In this document: piece by piece, positions 7,362 through 15,516 of the stretch
Layout: each line of letters begins with the position of its first letter
Position numbering within the stretch: the first letter of the stretch is position 1
Origin: Nanobdellota archaeon
GTDB lineage: Archaea; Nanobdellota; Nanobdellia; Pacearchaeales; GW2011-AR1
Direction of reading: 5' to 3'
Length of the DNA: 53,111 nucleotides
Assembly (NCBI GenBank): GCA_013329055.1
Contig: DUKY01000020.1
Location: 124,012 to 177,122 of the forward strand
Position numbers and translations under genes: made by a program
Notes under the pieces: model-generated
Database searches by the model: none
Told to the model about the DNA's origin: nothing
Seen by the model: the letters and a program-made list of their open reading frames with translations, nothing else

Positions 7362-8093
7362 ATGGTTGAAAAAAAAGTTGATAATAAAAAAGCTGATGTT
7401 AAAGACCAAACTAAAGTTTGTGAAGTTTTTGAAGTTGAAAAAGGCGGTAAAGAGAAGATTGTAAAATCTTGCGGGCATGAAACAAATCAACACGCTACAA
7501 GAGAACAGTTAGCAAGTCAAAATAAATTACTTAGAAATATTTTGATTGGTCTTGGAATAATTTTAGCTATAGTTTTAGGGATTTATTTTTTTATCGGTTC
7601 AGTAAGGCATTTTGAATATAGGGGGGTTACTTTTGATGTTGTGCAGGAAGGACAGTTAGTTTTATATAAAACTTCTTTGCCTGTTCTTTATGAGGGTGTA
7701 GTAGTTCCTTATAATTTTTATCTGAGAAATGATCCTCGTAAATTAAAAAATATTCCTTTTGAGGCTAATATGACTTATTTGCCTTATTTAGTTATTAACC
7801 TGACTGAAGATTTTAATTGTGACGGTGATGGTATGATTGGCATTGCAAATTTATTAAAGCAATATCAAATTTTGGATATAAAAGTTTTAAGGGATGAAAA
7901 TGCAACTTGTGATACTAATGAGAGATATTCTTTTATTCAAATTCAATCCGGCGAAGAAACAAGTATTACCCAATTTGGTCCTTCCTGTTATACTATTAAT
8001 GTTGATGATTGTGAGATTTTAAAAGTTACAGAAAAATTAATGGTTGAAAATTTTATTGAAATTGAAAGGCTTAAAAATCTTCAAGAAGATTAA
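7362..8093 (+). CDS. Membrane-anchored protein, paralogue of 6116-6697
   Basis: A 243-residue protein with a charged cytoplasmic N-terminus of about 60 residues (Lys/Glu-rich, with a CGHET segment), one membrane span at about residues 61-81 and an exported domain with five or six Cys. The NDPRKLKNIPFEANMTYLPY block aligns with NPKDLKNLSVYVGELNYL of the gene at 6116. A promoter-like GATTTAAATA lies about 30 bases before the ATG. Its last four bases overlap the end of the convergent DedA gene. The exact role is unknown. Confidence 0.7.
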   Translation: MVEKKVDNKKADVKDQTKVCEVFEVEKGGKEKIVKSCGHETNQHATREQLASQNKLLRNILIGLGIILAIVLGIYFFIGSVRHFEYRGVTFDVVQEGQLVLYKTSLPVLYEGVVVPYNFYLRNDPRKLKNIPFEANMTYLPYLVINLTEDFNCDGDGMIGIANLLKQYQILDIKVLRDENATCDTNERYSFIQIQSGEETSITQFGPSCYTINVDDCEILKVTEKLMVENFIEIERLKNLQED

Positions 8094-8722
8094 TTTTTAT
8101 TAATTTGATATCTCTTTTTTAACATATAACCTAATAATATTATTGAAGAAAAAATTAGCATTATTATTGTGATTATTGTTTTGTTTTGGATAAACCATAA
8201 TATGTTTCCTTGTATGAAATATCCTATTAGAATTAAAATTAATGTCCATATCCCTGCTCCAAGAGATGTGAATAAGCAAAATTTAAATAAATTCATTTTC
8301 GAAAATCCTGCGGGAAGGGAAATTAATTGTCTAATTACCGGAATTAATCTTCCTATTAATGTTGTGATTTCTCCGTGTTTTTTAAAATAGTTATCTGATT
8401 TTTCTAATTGATTTTTGTTGATAAATAGTATATGCCCGTATTTTATAATTAATAAATCAACAAGTGTTCTTCCCAGATATAATGCCAAAAAATAATTAAT
8501 TAATGCACCTGTTAAACTTCCCAATAATCCTGCTATAAAAACCAGAATAAAATTCATTTGTCCTTGATAAATTAATGCTCCTGCAGGGATTAAAATTACT
8601 TCACTCGGGAAAGGAATAAATGAACTTTCAATTGTCATTCCAAGAAATATTCCTAAATATCCTAGTTCATTAATTATTGAAAGAATTGTTGATATTAATT
8701 GCGAAAATAATTCAAAAATCAT
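8090..8722 (-). CDS. DedA-family membrane protein
   Basis: A 210-residue protein matching DedA (SNARE-associated) proteins: GYLGIFLGMTIESSFIPFPS near residues 20-40, a re-entrant GSLTGALINYFLALYLGR segment, then F.KHGE..TLIGRLIPVIRQL and SLPAGFSKM..FKF. The conserved E and the GR..P..R residues are present. DedA proteins act in lipid-carrier or phospholipid flipping across the membrane. The ATG overlaps the stop of the upstream archaeosortase gene by four bases (ATGA), so the two form an operon. Confidence 0.9.
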   Translation of the reverse strand: MIFELFSQLISTILSIINELGYLGIFLGMTIESSFIPFPSEVILIPAGALIYQGQMNFILVFIAGLLGSLTGALINYFLALYLGRTLVDLLIIKYGHILFINKNQLEKSDNYFKKHGEITTLIGRLIPVIRQLISLPAGFSKMNLFKFCLFTSLGAGIWTLILILIGYFIQGNILWFIQNKTIITIIMLIFSSIILLGYMLKKRYQINKN

Positions 8723-9300
8723 TTTTTCTTTGTTTTACTTTTGGATGAAGATTTTCTCTTTATTTTTTTAGTCTTTGTTTCTTTATGTTTTGTATGGCTA
8801 TACAAATCTTTTAAATCTGAATAAAAAGGTATTTCTTTAATTTTATAATATTTTACTTGGGCAAACCAAATCCCAATTACAATTACAATACTTAATATGT
8901 ACCAAAATAATTTGTGTGTTAAGTCAAACCAAACTGAATGTGAAAGTGATAAAGCACTTAATAAAAATATTCTTAAAATATTTAAAATTAAAAGTGAAGC
9001 AAAAGAAATTAATATCATTTTTATTCTTTGCATGGTTTTTATATTCGGTGTTGATAAGTTAAGAATTAATAAAAGATAATATGCTGCTCCTGCAATACAG
9101 GAATCAATTATTGTTATTGGTGTGCAACTTATTTTAATTATATTTCCAATTAATGATGCATTAAAAAAAATGTCTAGTAAATAATAAACTGGATAAATTG
9201 TTAATGGTGTAAAAATATAATAAAAAATTGCTAAATTTGGTAATGCAATTAAAATTAAGAAAATATATCTGATTAAAAAATCTAAAATTTTGCCCCTCAT
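8719..9300 (-). CDS. Archaeosortase/exosortase-family transpeptidase
   Basis: A 193-residue multi-span protein with the exosortase/archaeosortase catalytic set: Cys68 (DSCIAGAAYYLL), Arg110 (LNILRIF) and His129 (DLTHKLFWY). It has about five membrane segments and a Lys/Ser-rich tail of some 30 residues. The family cleaves and re-anchors surface proteins with a C-terminal sorting signal, often onto a lipid. It resembles the short archaeosortases of Pacearchaeota. No obvious tripartite substrate tail was seen in this window. It is first in an operon with DedA; a 45-base direct repeat begins at its start codon. Confidence 0.78.
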   Translation of the reverse strand: MRGKILDFLIRYIFLILIALPNLAIFYYIFTPLTIYPVYYLLDIFFNASLIGNIIKISCTPITIIDSCIAGAAYYLLLILNLSTPNIKTMQRIKMILISFASLLILNILRIFLLSALSLSHSVWFDLTHKLFWYILSIVIVIGIWFAQVKYYKIKEIPFYSDLKDLYSHTKHKETKTKKIKRKSSSKSKTKKK

Positions 9301-9569
9301 TTAAAAATTAATTTTTCTTTGTTTAAATAGTTTCTGAAAATTATGGCTTTGTAGAAAGTTTGTTTTTTGTTTTTTAAATTTTATAAATTCCCACTATAAA
9401 TTTTTGCTAAAGCAAAAAGACCCTACTCAATTATTGAAAAGCTGTTATTAATAAATTTATTTACTCCCTGTTCAATAATTTCGCCCTTAAAGAATATTTG
9501 AATTTCCAAGAAATTAGTATAAAATTTAAAAATTAATTTTTCTTTGTTTAAATAGTTTCTGAAAATTAT
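9300..9569. repeat. R3 element copy a between 45-base direct repeats
   Basis: An exact 45-base direct repeat (beginning TTTAAAAATTAATTTTTC, ending GAAAATTAT) occupies 9300-9344 and 9525-9569. Between them is an R3 copy starting GGCTTTGTAGAAAGTTT, with inner inverted arms TTTTTAAATTTTATA / TATAAAATTTAAAAA and a TGCT-aa-AGCA hairpin. Relative to copy b (49915-50064) it carries an extra internal block with arms CAATTATTG / CAATAATT and lacks the right terminal repeat. The right direct repeat contains the aminotransferase stop codon. Confidence 0.75.
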
Positions 9570-10849
9570 TTTTTTCTTGATGCCTGACTTAATACCGGAA
9601 TAATTGTTTTTTCAACTGCTAAGTCTATTAATTCTTCTGTCATTGCTCCAATTGGCGGGGCAATTCTTGTGTATGCAACATCTCTAATTGGGTCATAATG
9701 ACCATGTTTCATGAATACTCGTGGATTTCTGTTTTTTCCAAGTAGCATTTCTAAACAAGCATATTTTGCTGTTTTTACTCCTTCAAGTTCAACTCTAATT
9801 AATGCTCCTCTATGATCTGTTTTTATTCCTGGGATTCCTGTAAGTTTTTGCGTAAAGTAATCTCCAATTTTTGTTGCTCTACTGCATATATCATTTCTTT
9901 GTATATAGTTTAAAACTGCTGTTCCTACTCTTCCTGCTAATGGATAACCCCCATATGTGCTTCCATCACTTCCAGGTTTAAGTATGCTCATGAATTCTTC
10001 TGTTCCAACAGTCATTGAAACCGGAACTAATCCTGCACCTAATGCTTTTCCTAATGTTACAAAATCCGGTCTTGCTTCTTCGCCGAATTCCTGCCAGGCC
10101 ATCAAGTATCCGCATCTTCCCAGTCCTGTTTGGATTTCATCACATCCTAAAAAAATCTTTTTGTCTTTTGTTAATTTTCTTATTGCTAAAAAGTGTTCTT
10201 TTGAATTAAATAATGGACCTCCTTCGCCCTGATGAGTTTCCATGAATATCCCTACTGTGTTTTCATTGATTGCATCTTCTATATCTTTAAGGTTATTTTT
10301 GACTACTCTTATTCCCCCTGCTTGTGGATTTCTATTGTATTTTTGATCGTCGTCAAACAAGGCGTTTGAACCAAAAATCCATGTCCTTCCATGAAAATAT
10401 TGTTCAATTAAAATTGCTTCCGGAGATTTTATTCCTCTTGGTTTTCCGTGATTTAATAATGCACTTATGGCTGAATCTGTTGCTGTTCCTCCATCACTTT
10501 TCGGATTGACTTTATCATAACCAGTTAAGTTTGTAATTAGTTCCAAAAATTCTGCATATGGTTTGTTATAAAGTGCTCCGCTTATTAAATCTGTACCGTT
10601 GTAATATTCGTCGGTGTAAGCTGCGAATGCCTCATCTAATTTATGTGTTAAAATTGAAGAATAACCTGCAAGAAAGTCTAATGCTTTATTTCCATCAGCA
10701 TCATATAGCCATGCTCCTTTTGAATAAATCGGAGCAAAAGGATATCTTGCATAATGATTTGAACTATATTTATCTGTCTTTTTTATGATCTCTTTACTGT
10801 TTGGTCCTAATGGTCCATATTTTCTTTTTTCATAAGGAATGAATGTCAT
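9566..10849 (-). CDS. Class III PLP aminotransferase (ornithine aminotransferase-like)
   Basis: A 427-residue cytoplasmic enzyme of family length. Recognisable parts: FHGRT (152-156), the THQGEGGPL loop (205-213), the cofactor-binding DEIQTGLGR (237-245) and the Schiff-base lysine K268 in TLGKALGAG. The organisation resembles ornithine or acetylornithine aminotransferases (fold type I), which move an amino group from an omega-amine to 2-oxoglutarate. The substrate cannot be fixed from sequence; the usual GAEA-type cofactor loop reads SDGGTATDSA here. It stands alone, transcribed away from the PAP2 gene, so no biosynthetic operon helps assign it. Confidence 0.85.
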   Translation of the reverse strand: MTFIPYEKRKYGPLGPNSKEIIKKTDKYSSNHYARYPFAPIYSKGAWLYDADGNKALDFLAGYSSILTHKLDEAFAAYTDEYYNGTDLISGALYNKPYAEFLELITNLTGYDKVNPKSDGGTATDSAISALLNHGKPRGIKSPEAILIEQYFHGRTWIFGSNALFDDDQKYNRNPQAGGIRVVKNNLKDIEDAINENTVGIFMETHQGEGGPLFNSKEHFLAIRKLTKDKKIFLGCDEIQTGLGRCGYLMAWQEFGEEARPDFVTLGKALGAGLVPVSMTVGTEEFMSILKPGSDGSTYGGYPLAGRVGTAVLNYIQRNDICSRATKIGDYFTQKLTGIPGIKTDHRGALIRVELEGVKTAKYACLEMLLGKNRNPRVFMKHGHYDPIRDVAYTRIAPPIGAMTEELIDLAVEKTIIPVLSQASRKK

Positions 10850-10940
10850 GTTATTACCTAAAAATTGAATTGATTCTGTCTTTAAATAAATTTATGCGAT
10901 TAAGTAAATATATTTAAAAGAATTTTTCTTTGTTATAATT

Positions 10941-11552
10941 ATGAAAAGAAGAGAGTTAATTTTATTTTTATTAGTTTTTTTTATCTTGTTAATTAGTTTT
11001 TATTTTGATAATTTTATTGTGCAAAATGTTTCTTTATTAAGGAATAGTTTTTTAGATAATTTTTTTATTTTAATTATAGATATTAGTTCAGAAATTATTT
11101 TTGTTGTTTTTTTTACAATTTTATTTTTATTTAAGAAAGAAAATCATCGATGGATTTTGCCGTTATGGGTTACAATTGGTTTTTATGCTATCATAAGTTT
11201 TCTATTAAAATTTTCAATTCATAGACTTAGACCTTATCAATTAGATCTTGTGTCTTTATTACCTGTTTTACAAGATGCAAGTCATTTTGTTTGGAATTAT
11301 TCTTTTCCATCTGCTCATAGTTTATTAGTCTTTTGCGTGTTTCCTTTAATTTTAAGACAATTTTTTAAATTTCGATTTTATTGGTTATTTTTTGCATTCT
11401 TGGTTGCTTTTTCCCGTGTTTATTTTGGGTTGCATTTTTTAAGTGATGTTATTGCCGGGGGTTTAATTGGTTATTTTTTAGGTGTTTTTGTTATTAAATT
11501 TGAAGATAAATATAAACTTAGCAAAAAATTAGTGGAAAGATTATTAAAGTAA
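10941..11552 (+). CDS. PAP2-family membrane phosphatase
   Basis: A 203-residue protein with five or six membrane spans and the complete PAP2 signature: K90-x6-RP (KFSIHRLRPYQ), PSAH (123-126) and SRVYFGLHFLSD (Ser158, Arg159, catalytic His165, Asp169). Such enzymes remove phosphate from lipid or polyprenyl diphosphates; recycling of the dolichyl carrier used for surface glycans is a reasonable role. A TTTAAAAG-like box lies about 25 bases upstream. The ferredoxin gene follows 17 bases after its stop. Confidence 0.88.
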   Translation: MKRRELILFLLVFFILLISFYFDNFIVQNVSLLRNSFLDNFFILIIDISSEIIFVVFFTILFLFKKENHRWILPLWVTIGFYAIISFLLKFSIHRLRPYQLDLVSLLPVLQDASHFVWNYSFPSAHSLLVFCVFPLILRQFFKFRFYWLFFAFLVAFSRVYFGLHFLSDVIAGGLIGYFLGVFVIKFEDKYKLSKKLVERLLK

Positions 11553-11569
11553 ATTTTATTTTTTTAATT

Positions 11570-11740
11570 ATGATTAAGGTTGATAAAGGGAAATGCATTG
11601 GCTGTGGACTTTGTGCAAATATCTGTGATGAAGTTTTTGAGATGGGTGATGATGGTAAATCTCATGTGAAAGCTCAAAAAAATTTGCCTTGTGTGAAGGA
11701 AGCAATTAGTTCCTGTCCTGTTGGTGCAATTAGTAAATAA
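11570..11740 (+). CDS. Single-cluster ferredoxin
   Basis: A 56-residue protein beginning MIKVDKGKCIGCGLC. Cluster ligands are Cys9, Cys12, Cys15 and Cys49 (the last in SSCPVGAI). Two extra cysteines, Cys19 and Cys41, sit where Pyrococcus-type ferredoxins have a structural disulfide. It would carry one [4Fe-4S] cluster and move electrons at low potential; the partner enzyme is not evident here. It probably shares the PAP2 transcript. Confidence 0.92.
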   Translation: MIKVDKGKCIGCGLCANICDEVFEMGDDGKSHVKAQKNLPCVKEAISSCPVGAISK

Positions 11741-11792
11741 TTTTTTAAAATAAGAGAATGAATGATAAGCTTTATTTAGATGATTTTTTCAA

Positions 11793-12215
11793 TTAATCTG
11801 TTAAATCTTTTCTCATATAATAAAATCCTGTTTCATCAGGTTCTTGATTTAATAATTCAAATCCTTTATGTAAATATATCTGTTTTGCTCTGGAGTTTGT
11901 TTCGTCAACACTAAGTTCTAATCTTCTAATTTTTTCTTTTCTTGCTAAATCTTCAAGTCTTGTTAATAATTTAGAAAAATTTCCTTCTCCTTCATAATAT
12001 GATTGTGTGTCTTTTATATATAATATTTCTTGTTTATCTTTTTCAAAAATTTGATAGTCCAGATATGCTTGTAATTCATCTTCACATCCTATTTTAATTC
12101 TTCCTGTGTTTCTTCTTTGAGGATTGTTGTTTTGTTGCATTAATTCTTCATAAGCTGATGCTAAAAGTTCTTCATCACTTAATTTATTTTCATTGATTAA
12201 GCCATAATCTTTCAT
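11793..12215 (-). CDS. GNAT-type N-acetyltransferase
   Basis: A 140-residue protein. The C-terminal half has the GNAT pattern: a helix LLTRLEDLARKEKIRRLELS, then VDETNSRAKQIYLHKGF with the usual N..A..lY.k.GF, and FYYMRKDL at the end. The acetyl-CoA loop (normally Q/RxxGxG/A) reads YYEGEGNFSKLL, close to consensus. The N-terminal part is shorter than in many relatives. The target is unknown. It stands alone on the minus strand. Confidence 0.72.
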   Translation of the reverse strand: MKDYGLINENKLSDEELLASAYEELMQQNNNPQRRNTGRIKIGCEDELQAYLDYQIFEKDKQEILYIKDTQSYYEGEGNFSKLLTRLEDLARKEKIRRLELSVDETNSRAKQIYLHKGFELLNQEPDETGFYYMRKDLTD

Positions 12216-12327
12216 ATTTTTTCTAAGTTTTTGTTGTTTATAAATATTTCTATATGTTACTATTTATTAGGGGTTAATAATCTTGTTTTGAAGAAAGCTT
12301 TATTAAGTTCTTTTATTTTTTTATTTA

Positions 12328-13023
12328 ATGGGCAGAAAGGTGATTGTATTAAGTCTTGGCGGGAGTTTGATTATTCCTCCGAGTGGGATTGATGTTAATT
12401 TTTTGAAAAGATTTAAGCAGGTTATTTTAAAAAATTGTTTAAAATATAAATTTATTATTGTTTGCGGGGGTGGAAGCATTGCAAGGATTTATGCTTCTGC
12501 ATTAAAAAGTGCCGGTGTAAATGTTTTATTGCAAAATTTTATGGGTATTTCTTCTACGAGGATGAATGCAAGGTTTATGAGTTATTTTTTTAGTGTAGAT
12601 CCAAAAGAAGGTGTGCCTCATACATTAAAAACTCTTGAGAAAAATATTAAAAAACAAGATATAGTTTTTTGCGGGGCATTAGAGTATAAACCGAATCAAA
12701 CTTCTGATTCTACTGCCGCAGATATAGCTAAACATTTTGATACTATTTTTATTAACTTGACAAATGTTTCTGGTCTTTATGATAAAAATCTTCTTGAATA
12801 TAAAGATGCAAAATTTATCCCTGAAATCTCCTGGAAAAATTTTGATATAATTGCAAATAAAATAAAGTTTGAACCGGGTCAACATTTTGTTTTAGACCAA
12901 AATGCGTCAAAAAATATTTTGAAAAATAAAATTCCTACATATATTCTTGGACAGGATTTAAAGCAGTTAGATAATTTACTGAATCATAAAAAGTTTATTG
13001 GTACTTCTATTAAAGATTTATAA
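12328..13023 (+). CDS. pyrH: UMP kinase, archaeal type
   Basis: A 231-residue amino-acid-kinase-fold protein: VLSLGGSLIIPPSG (phosphate loop, residues 7-20), FIIVCGGGSIARIY (about 43-56), NQTSDSTAADIAKHF (nucleotide-binding segment) and FINLTNVSGLYDKN. It phosphorylates UMP to UDP in pyrimidine nucleotide synthesis. Length and motif spacing fit archaeal PyrH. A surface-protein gene begins 22 bases after its stop. Confidence 0.88.
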   Translation: MGRKVIVLSLGGSLIIPPSGIDVNFLKRFKQVILKNCLKYKFIIVCGGGSIARIYASALKSAGVNVLLQNFMGISSTRMNARFMSYFFSVDPKEGVPHTLKTLEKNIKKQDIVFCGALEYKPNQTSDSTAADIAKHFDTIFINLTNVSGLYDKNLLEYKDAKFIPEISWKNFDIIANKIKFEPGQHFVLDQNASKNILKNKIPTYILGQDLKQLDNLLNHKKFIGTSIKDL

Positions 13024-13045
13024 ATGTTTTTTACTTAATTATTTT

Positions 13046-14110
13046 ATGAATAAGGTGGTGATATGTATAGTTTTACTTGTTGTAAACTTGTCATTGATTA
13101 ATGCATTAGATTTTTGTGAAAATGGTTCTGTTAGTAAAAATGAATTGGTGATTAAATCTATTAATGATGAATTAATCGCTAACAGTTATAAATGGGCTTG
13201 GAACCCCGGAATTAATGTTGGTATAAAAGTTAGTGTTGAAAATAAAAATTTTTCAAATGAGGATTTTACTTTAGAACTTATTTTTGTTGATGGTCTTGGA
13301 AGAGAAGTTGAATTTGTAAAAGATTCCAGAGATTTAAATCAAGGGATTGTTTTAGCAAATGGAAGTTCTAATGATATACTTTTTGATTTTTTTTTGAGTA
13401 ATTCTATTTTACTTGGAAGTTATGAATTATATGCTAAATTATACCAAGGTGGAGGAGATATTGTTTGTACCAGTTTAAAAGCTGAAAATGAATTAAATTA
13501 TACTAAAATTATTGTTAGTGCTTTTGATCATCAAGTGATGCTTGAAGAAGTTGTTGGTCCTAGCGATGTCATGTCTGGTTCGAATGTTACATTTCAAATG
13601 AATGTTGTTAATATTGGAAAAAATATTGAACCTAAGGTTAAAATTAAGGCTTATAGTTTACTTTTGAATTTAGATGAAAAAATGGAAATTGAAAATTTAA
13701 AAGTTGGCGAGAGCAGAAATATTAATTTTAATTTCCCTATTTATGGAGATGTTTTTAATGAGACGAGAAAAATAACTTTTTTAACTGAATTTGATTATAA
13801 TCTTAATAAATCCTTTTATGAGCAAAATTCAAAAGAAGAAGATGATAGAATTGCAGTTATTAAATTAATTGAACCAAATGTAACTTTAAGTGAAGTTGCA
13901 AATGGGGTTTTTAATAATAATTTGTATGAAGATTTAGATGAAGATTTAAGCGAAAATAATTTGACAACTTTTTTTAATCAAAGTTTGTCTGGAAATTTTT
14001 CTAATAATCTGGATATGGGGTTAATTTGGTTTTTTTCTATTGTTGCAATACTTATTTTATCTATTTTAATTGTCTTATTCTTTTTGATTAAAAAGGTTTT
14101 TAATTTATAA
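13046..14110 (+). CDS. Secreted, C-terminally anchored beta-domain surface protein
   Basis: A 354-residue protein. The ATG at 13046 gives a signal peptide (MNKVVICIVLLVVNLSLINA). Two beta-type domains follow; the second (VVGPSDVMSGSNVTFQMNVV, NIGKNIEPKVKIKAYS) looks like a CARDB/immunoglobulin-like adhesion domain. There are many N-glycosylation sequons and a membrane span near residues 328-350 ending in KKVFNL. The topology is outside with a cytoplasmic stub. It resembles DPANN surface proteins with similar repeats, but no function is assigned. Confidence 0.7.
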   Translation: MNKVVICIVLLVVNLSLINALDFCENGSVSKNELVIKSINDELIANSYKWAWNPGINVGIKVSVENKNFSNEDFTLELIFVDGLGREVEFVKDSRDLNQGIVLANGSSNDILFDFFLSNSILLGSYELYAKLYQGGGDIVCTSLKAENELNYTKIIVSAFDHQVMLEEVVGPSDVMSGSNVTFQMNVVNIGKNIEPKVKIKAYSLLLNLDEKMEIENLKVGESRNINFNFPIYGDVFNETRKITFLTEFDYNLNKSFYEQNSKEEDDRIAVIKLIEPNVTLSEVANGVFNNNLYEDLDEDLSENNLTTFFNQSLSGNFSNNLDMGLIWFFSIVAILILSILIVLFFLIKKVFNL

Positions 14111-14169
14111 AATTTTAATTGAAAGATTTAAACCAAAAAGATAATAAATCTCTTTAGTTTTAATTTTAG

Positions 14170-14619
14170 ATGAATGAAATGTTAATTAATGAAAAAAATT
14201 TTGAATCTGCCAGAAAAAAAATCCGTGAAAATCTTTCTCGTGAAATAATCTTCTGTTCAGATGATGATGATTTAAATAGAAAAATTATAGAAAAAGAAAA
14301 AATTAGTATTTTATTAATTAATTTAACAAAAAGAAAAGATTTTATGAAGCAAAGAAATTCTGGTTTTAATCATATTTTAGCAAAAATTGCAAAACAGAAT
14401 GGTGTTATTATTGGGATTAATTTTGATGAAATTGTTGAATCTTCCGGTAAAAATAAATCTGAAATTCTTGCAAGAGTTAAGCAGAATATCCTTTTATGCA
14501 ATAAAAATAAATTAAAAATGAAATTTATTACTTTAAAAGGTAATTTACGGAATATTTATGATTTGAAAGCTTTGGGATTAATTTTAGGAATGCCGACTTC
14601 TATGACTAAGGCATTGTAA
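14170..14619 (+). CDS. rnp3: RNase P protein component 3 (p30)
   Basis: A 149-residue protein with p30-family sequence: an RNSGFNHILAKIAKQNGVII block, then GINFDEIVE, KQNILLCNKNKLKMKFITL and a C-terminal LKALGLILGMP. It is a PHP-like TIM-barrel protein of archaeal RNase P that assists 5' processing of tRNA precursors. It is shorter than the usual 200-plus residues, as often seen in DPANN lineages, and lacks part of the N-terminal barrel. A GATTTAAA box lies about 35 bases upstream. Confidence 0.78.
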   Translation: MNEMLINEKNFESARKKIRENLSREIIFCSDDDDLNRKIIEKEKISILLINLTKRKDFMKQRNSGFNHILAKIAKQNGVIIGINFDEIVESSGKNKSEILARVKQNILLCNKNKLKMKFITLKGNLRNIYDLKALGLILGMPTSMTKAL

Positions 14620-14664
14620 ATAAAGTATAATAATTTATTTAAATTTGAAATTAATTATAAATAA

Positions 14665-15459
14665 ATGAAACCTATTGAGGAAATTACCTCTAAAGATTTA
14701 GAAGAAATTAAATTGGTTGTTTTTGATGTTGATGGTGTTCTTGTACCGAGGGGTACTAAAATCAAACAAGAGGGTTATATAACTACTTTAGAGACTAAAG
14801 TTATTGCGGATAAACAAATAAATCAGTTAAGAAAATTAAAGGAACAGGGATTTAATTTAAATATTAGTTCCGGAAGAGGTCTTTATATGTTGCAAGATAT
14901 GTTTGGTCAGGTTTTAGAGTACACAAGTTTAACTTATGAAAATGGAAGTGCTACTTGGATTGACGGGCAAATTATTCAGCATGTTAATAGTTTTAATTAT
15001 ATGAAAGGTTTACGTAAAAAATTGCAATGTGATGAGATTGTAAAAAATAAAAATTTTAAGGGGTTTGAACCTAAGGAATTAATAATTACAATTCATTGTG
15101 AAGATGAAATTTTAAAAATTCCGGATTTAGTTGATGAACATAATAAGTCGATAAAATCTACTGGGCAAGAATTATATTGTCTTTGGAATGGTGAGGCATA
15201 TGATATTGGTGTTAAGGAAATACAAACAAAAGCTATTGGTTTAACAAATTTAATTAAATATTTAGGATTAGAAAAAAAGAATTCTTTGGCAATTGGTGAT
15301 AATTTGAATGATGTGGATCTTTTAGGACAAGCAGGGATTTCTGTTACGGCAGATAAAGAGAAAGTGAAAGGGGATTTTTATGTGCCATTATTTGGAGAAA
15401 AATTGCCTGCAGATGTTTTGATGGATTCTATTTTAAGGAATAAGATTTCAAAGATATAA
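14665..15459 (+). CDS. HAD-superfamily phosphatase (HAD-IIB-like)
   Basis: A 264-residue protein. Motif I is VVFDVDGVLV with nucleophile Asp21 and acid Asp23; motif II lies near NISSGRG; a Lys is available in the IQTKAIGL region; motif IV is AIGDNLNDVDLLGQAG. The insertion between motifs II and III forms a C2-type cap. The family hydrolyses phosphate esters of sugars or glycolate; the substrate is unknown. The next gene, pheS, has its own start 58 bases downstream. Confidence 0.8.
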   Translation: MKPIEEITSKDLEEIKLVVFDVDGVLVPRGTKIKQEGYITTLETKVIADKQINQLRKLKEQGFNLNISSGRGLYMLQDMFGQVLEYTSLTYENGSATWIDGQIIQHVNSFNYMKGLRKKLQCDEIVKNKNFKGFEPKELIITIHCEDEILKIPDLVDEHNKSIKSTGQELYCLWNGEAYDIGVKEIQTKAIGLTNLIKYLGLEKKNSLAIGDNLNDVDLLGQAGISVTADKEKVKGDFYVPLFGEKLPADVLMDSILRNKISKI

Positions 15460-15516
15460 TTTTTTATTTAATTTCTTTCCCAAACATTTTTTAAATAAGG
15501 ATTTGTTAGTTTTAAG

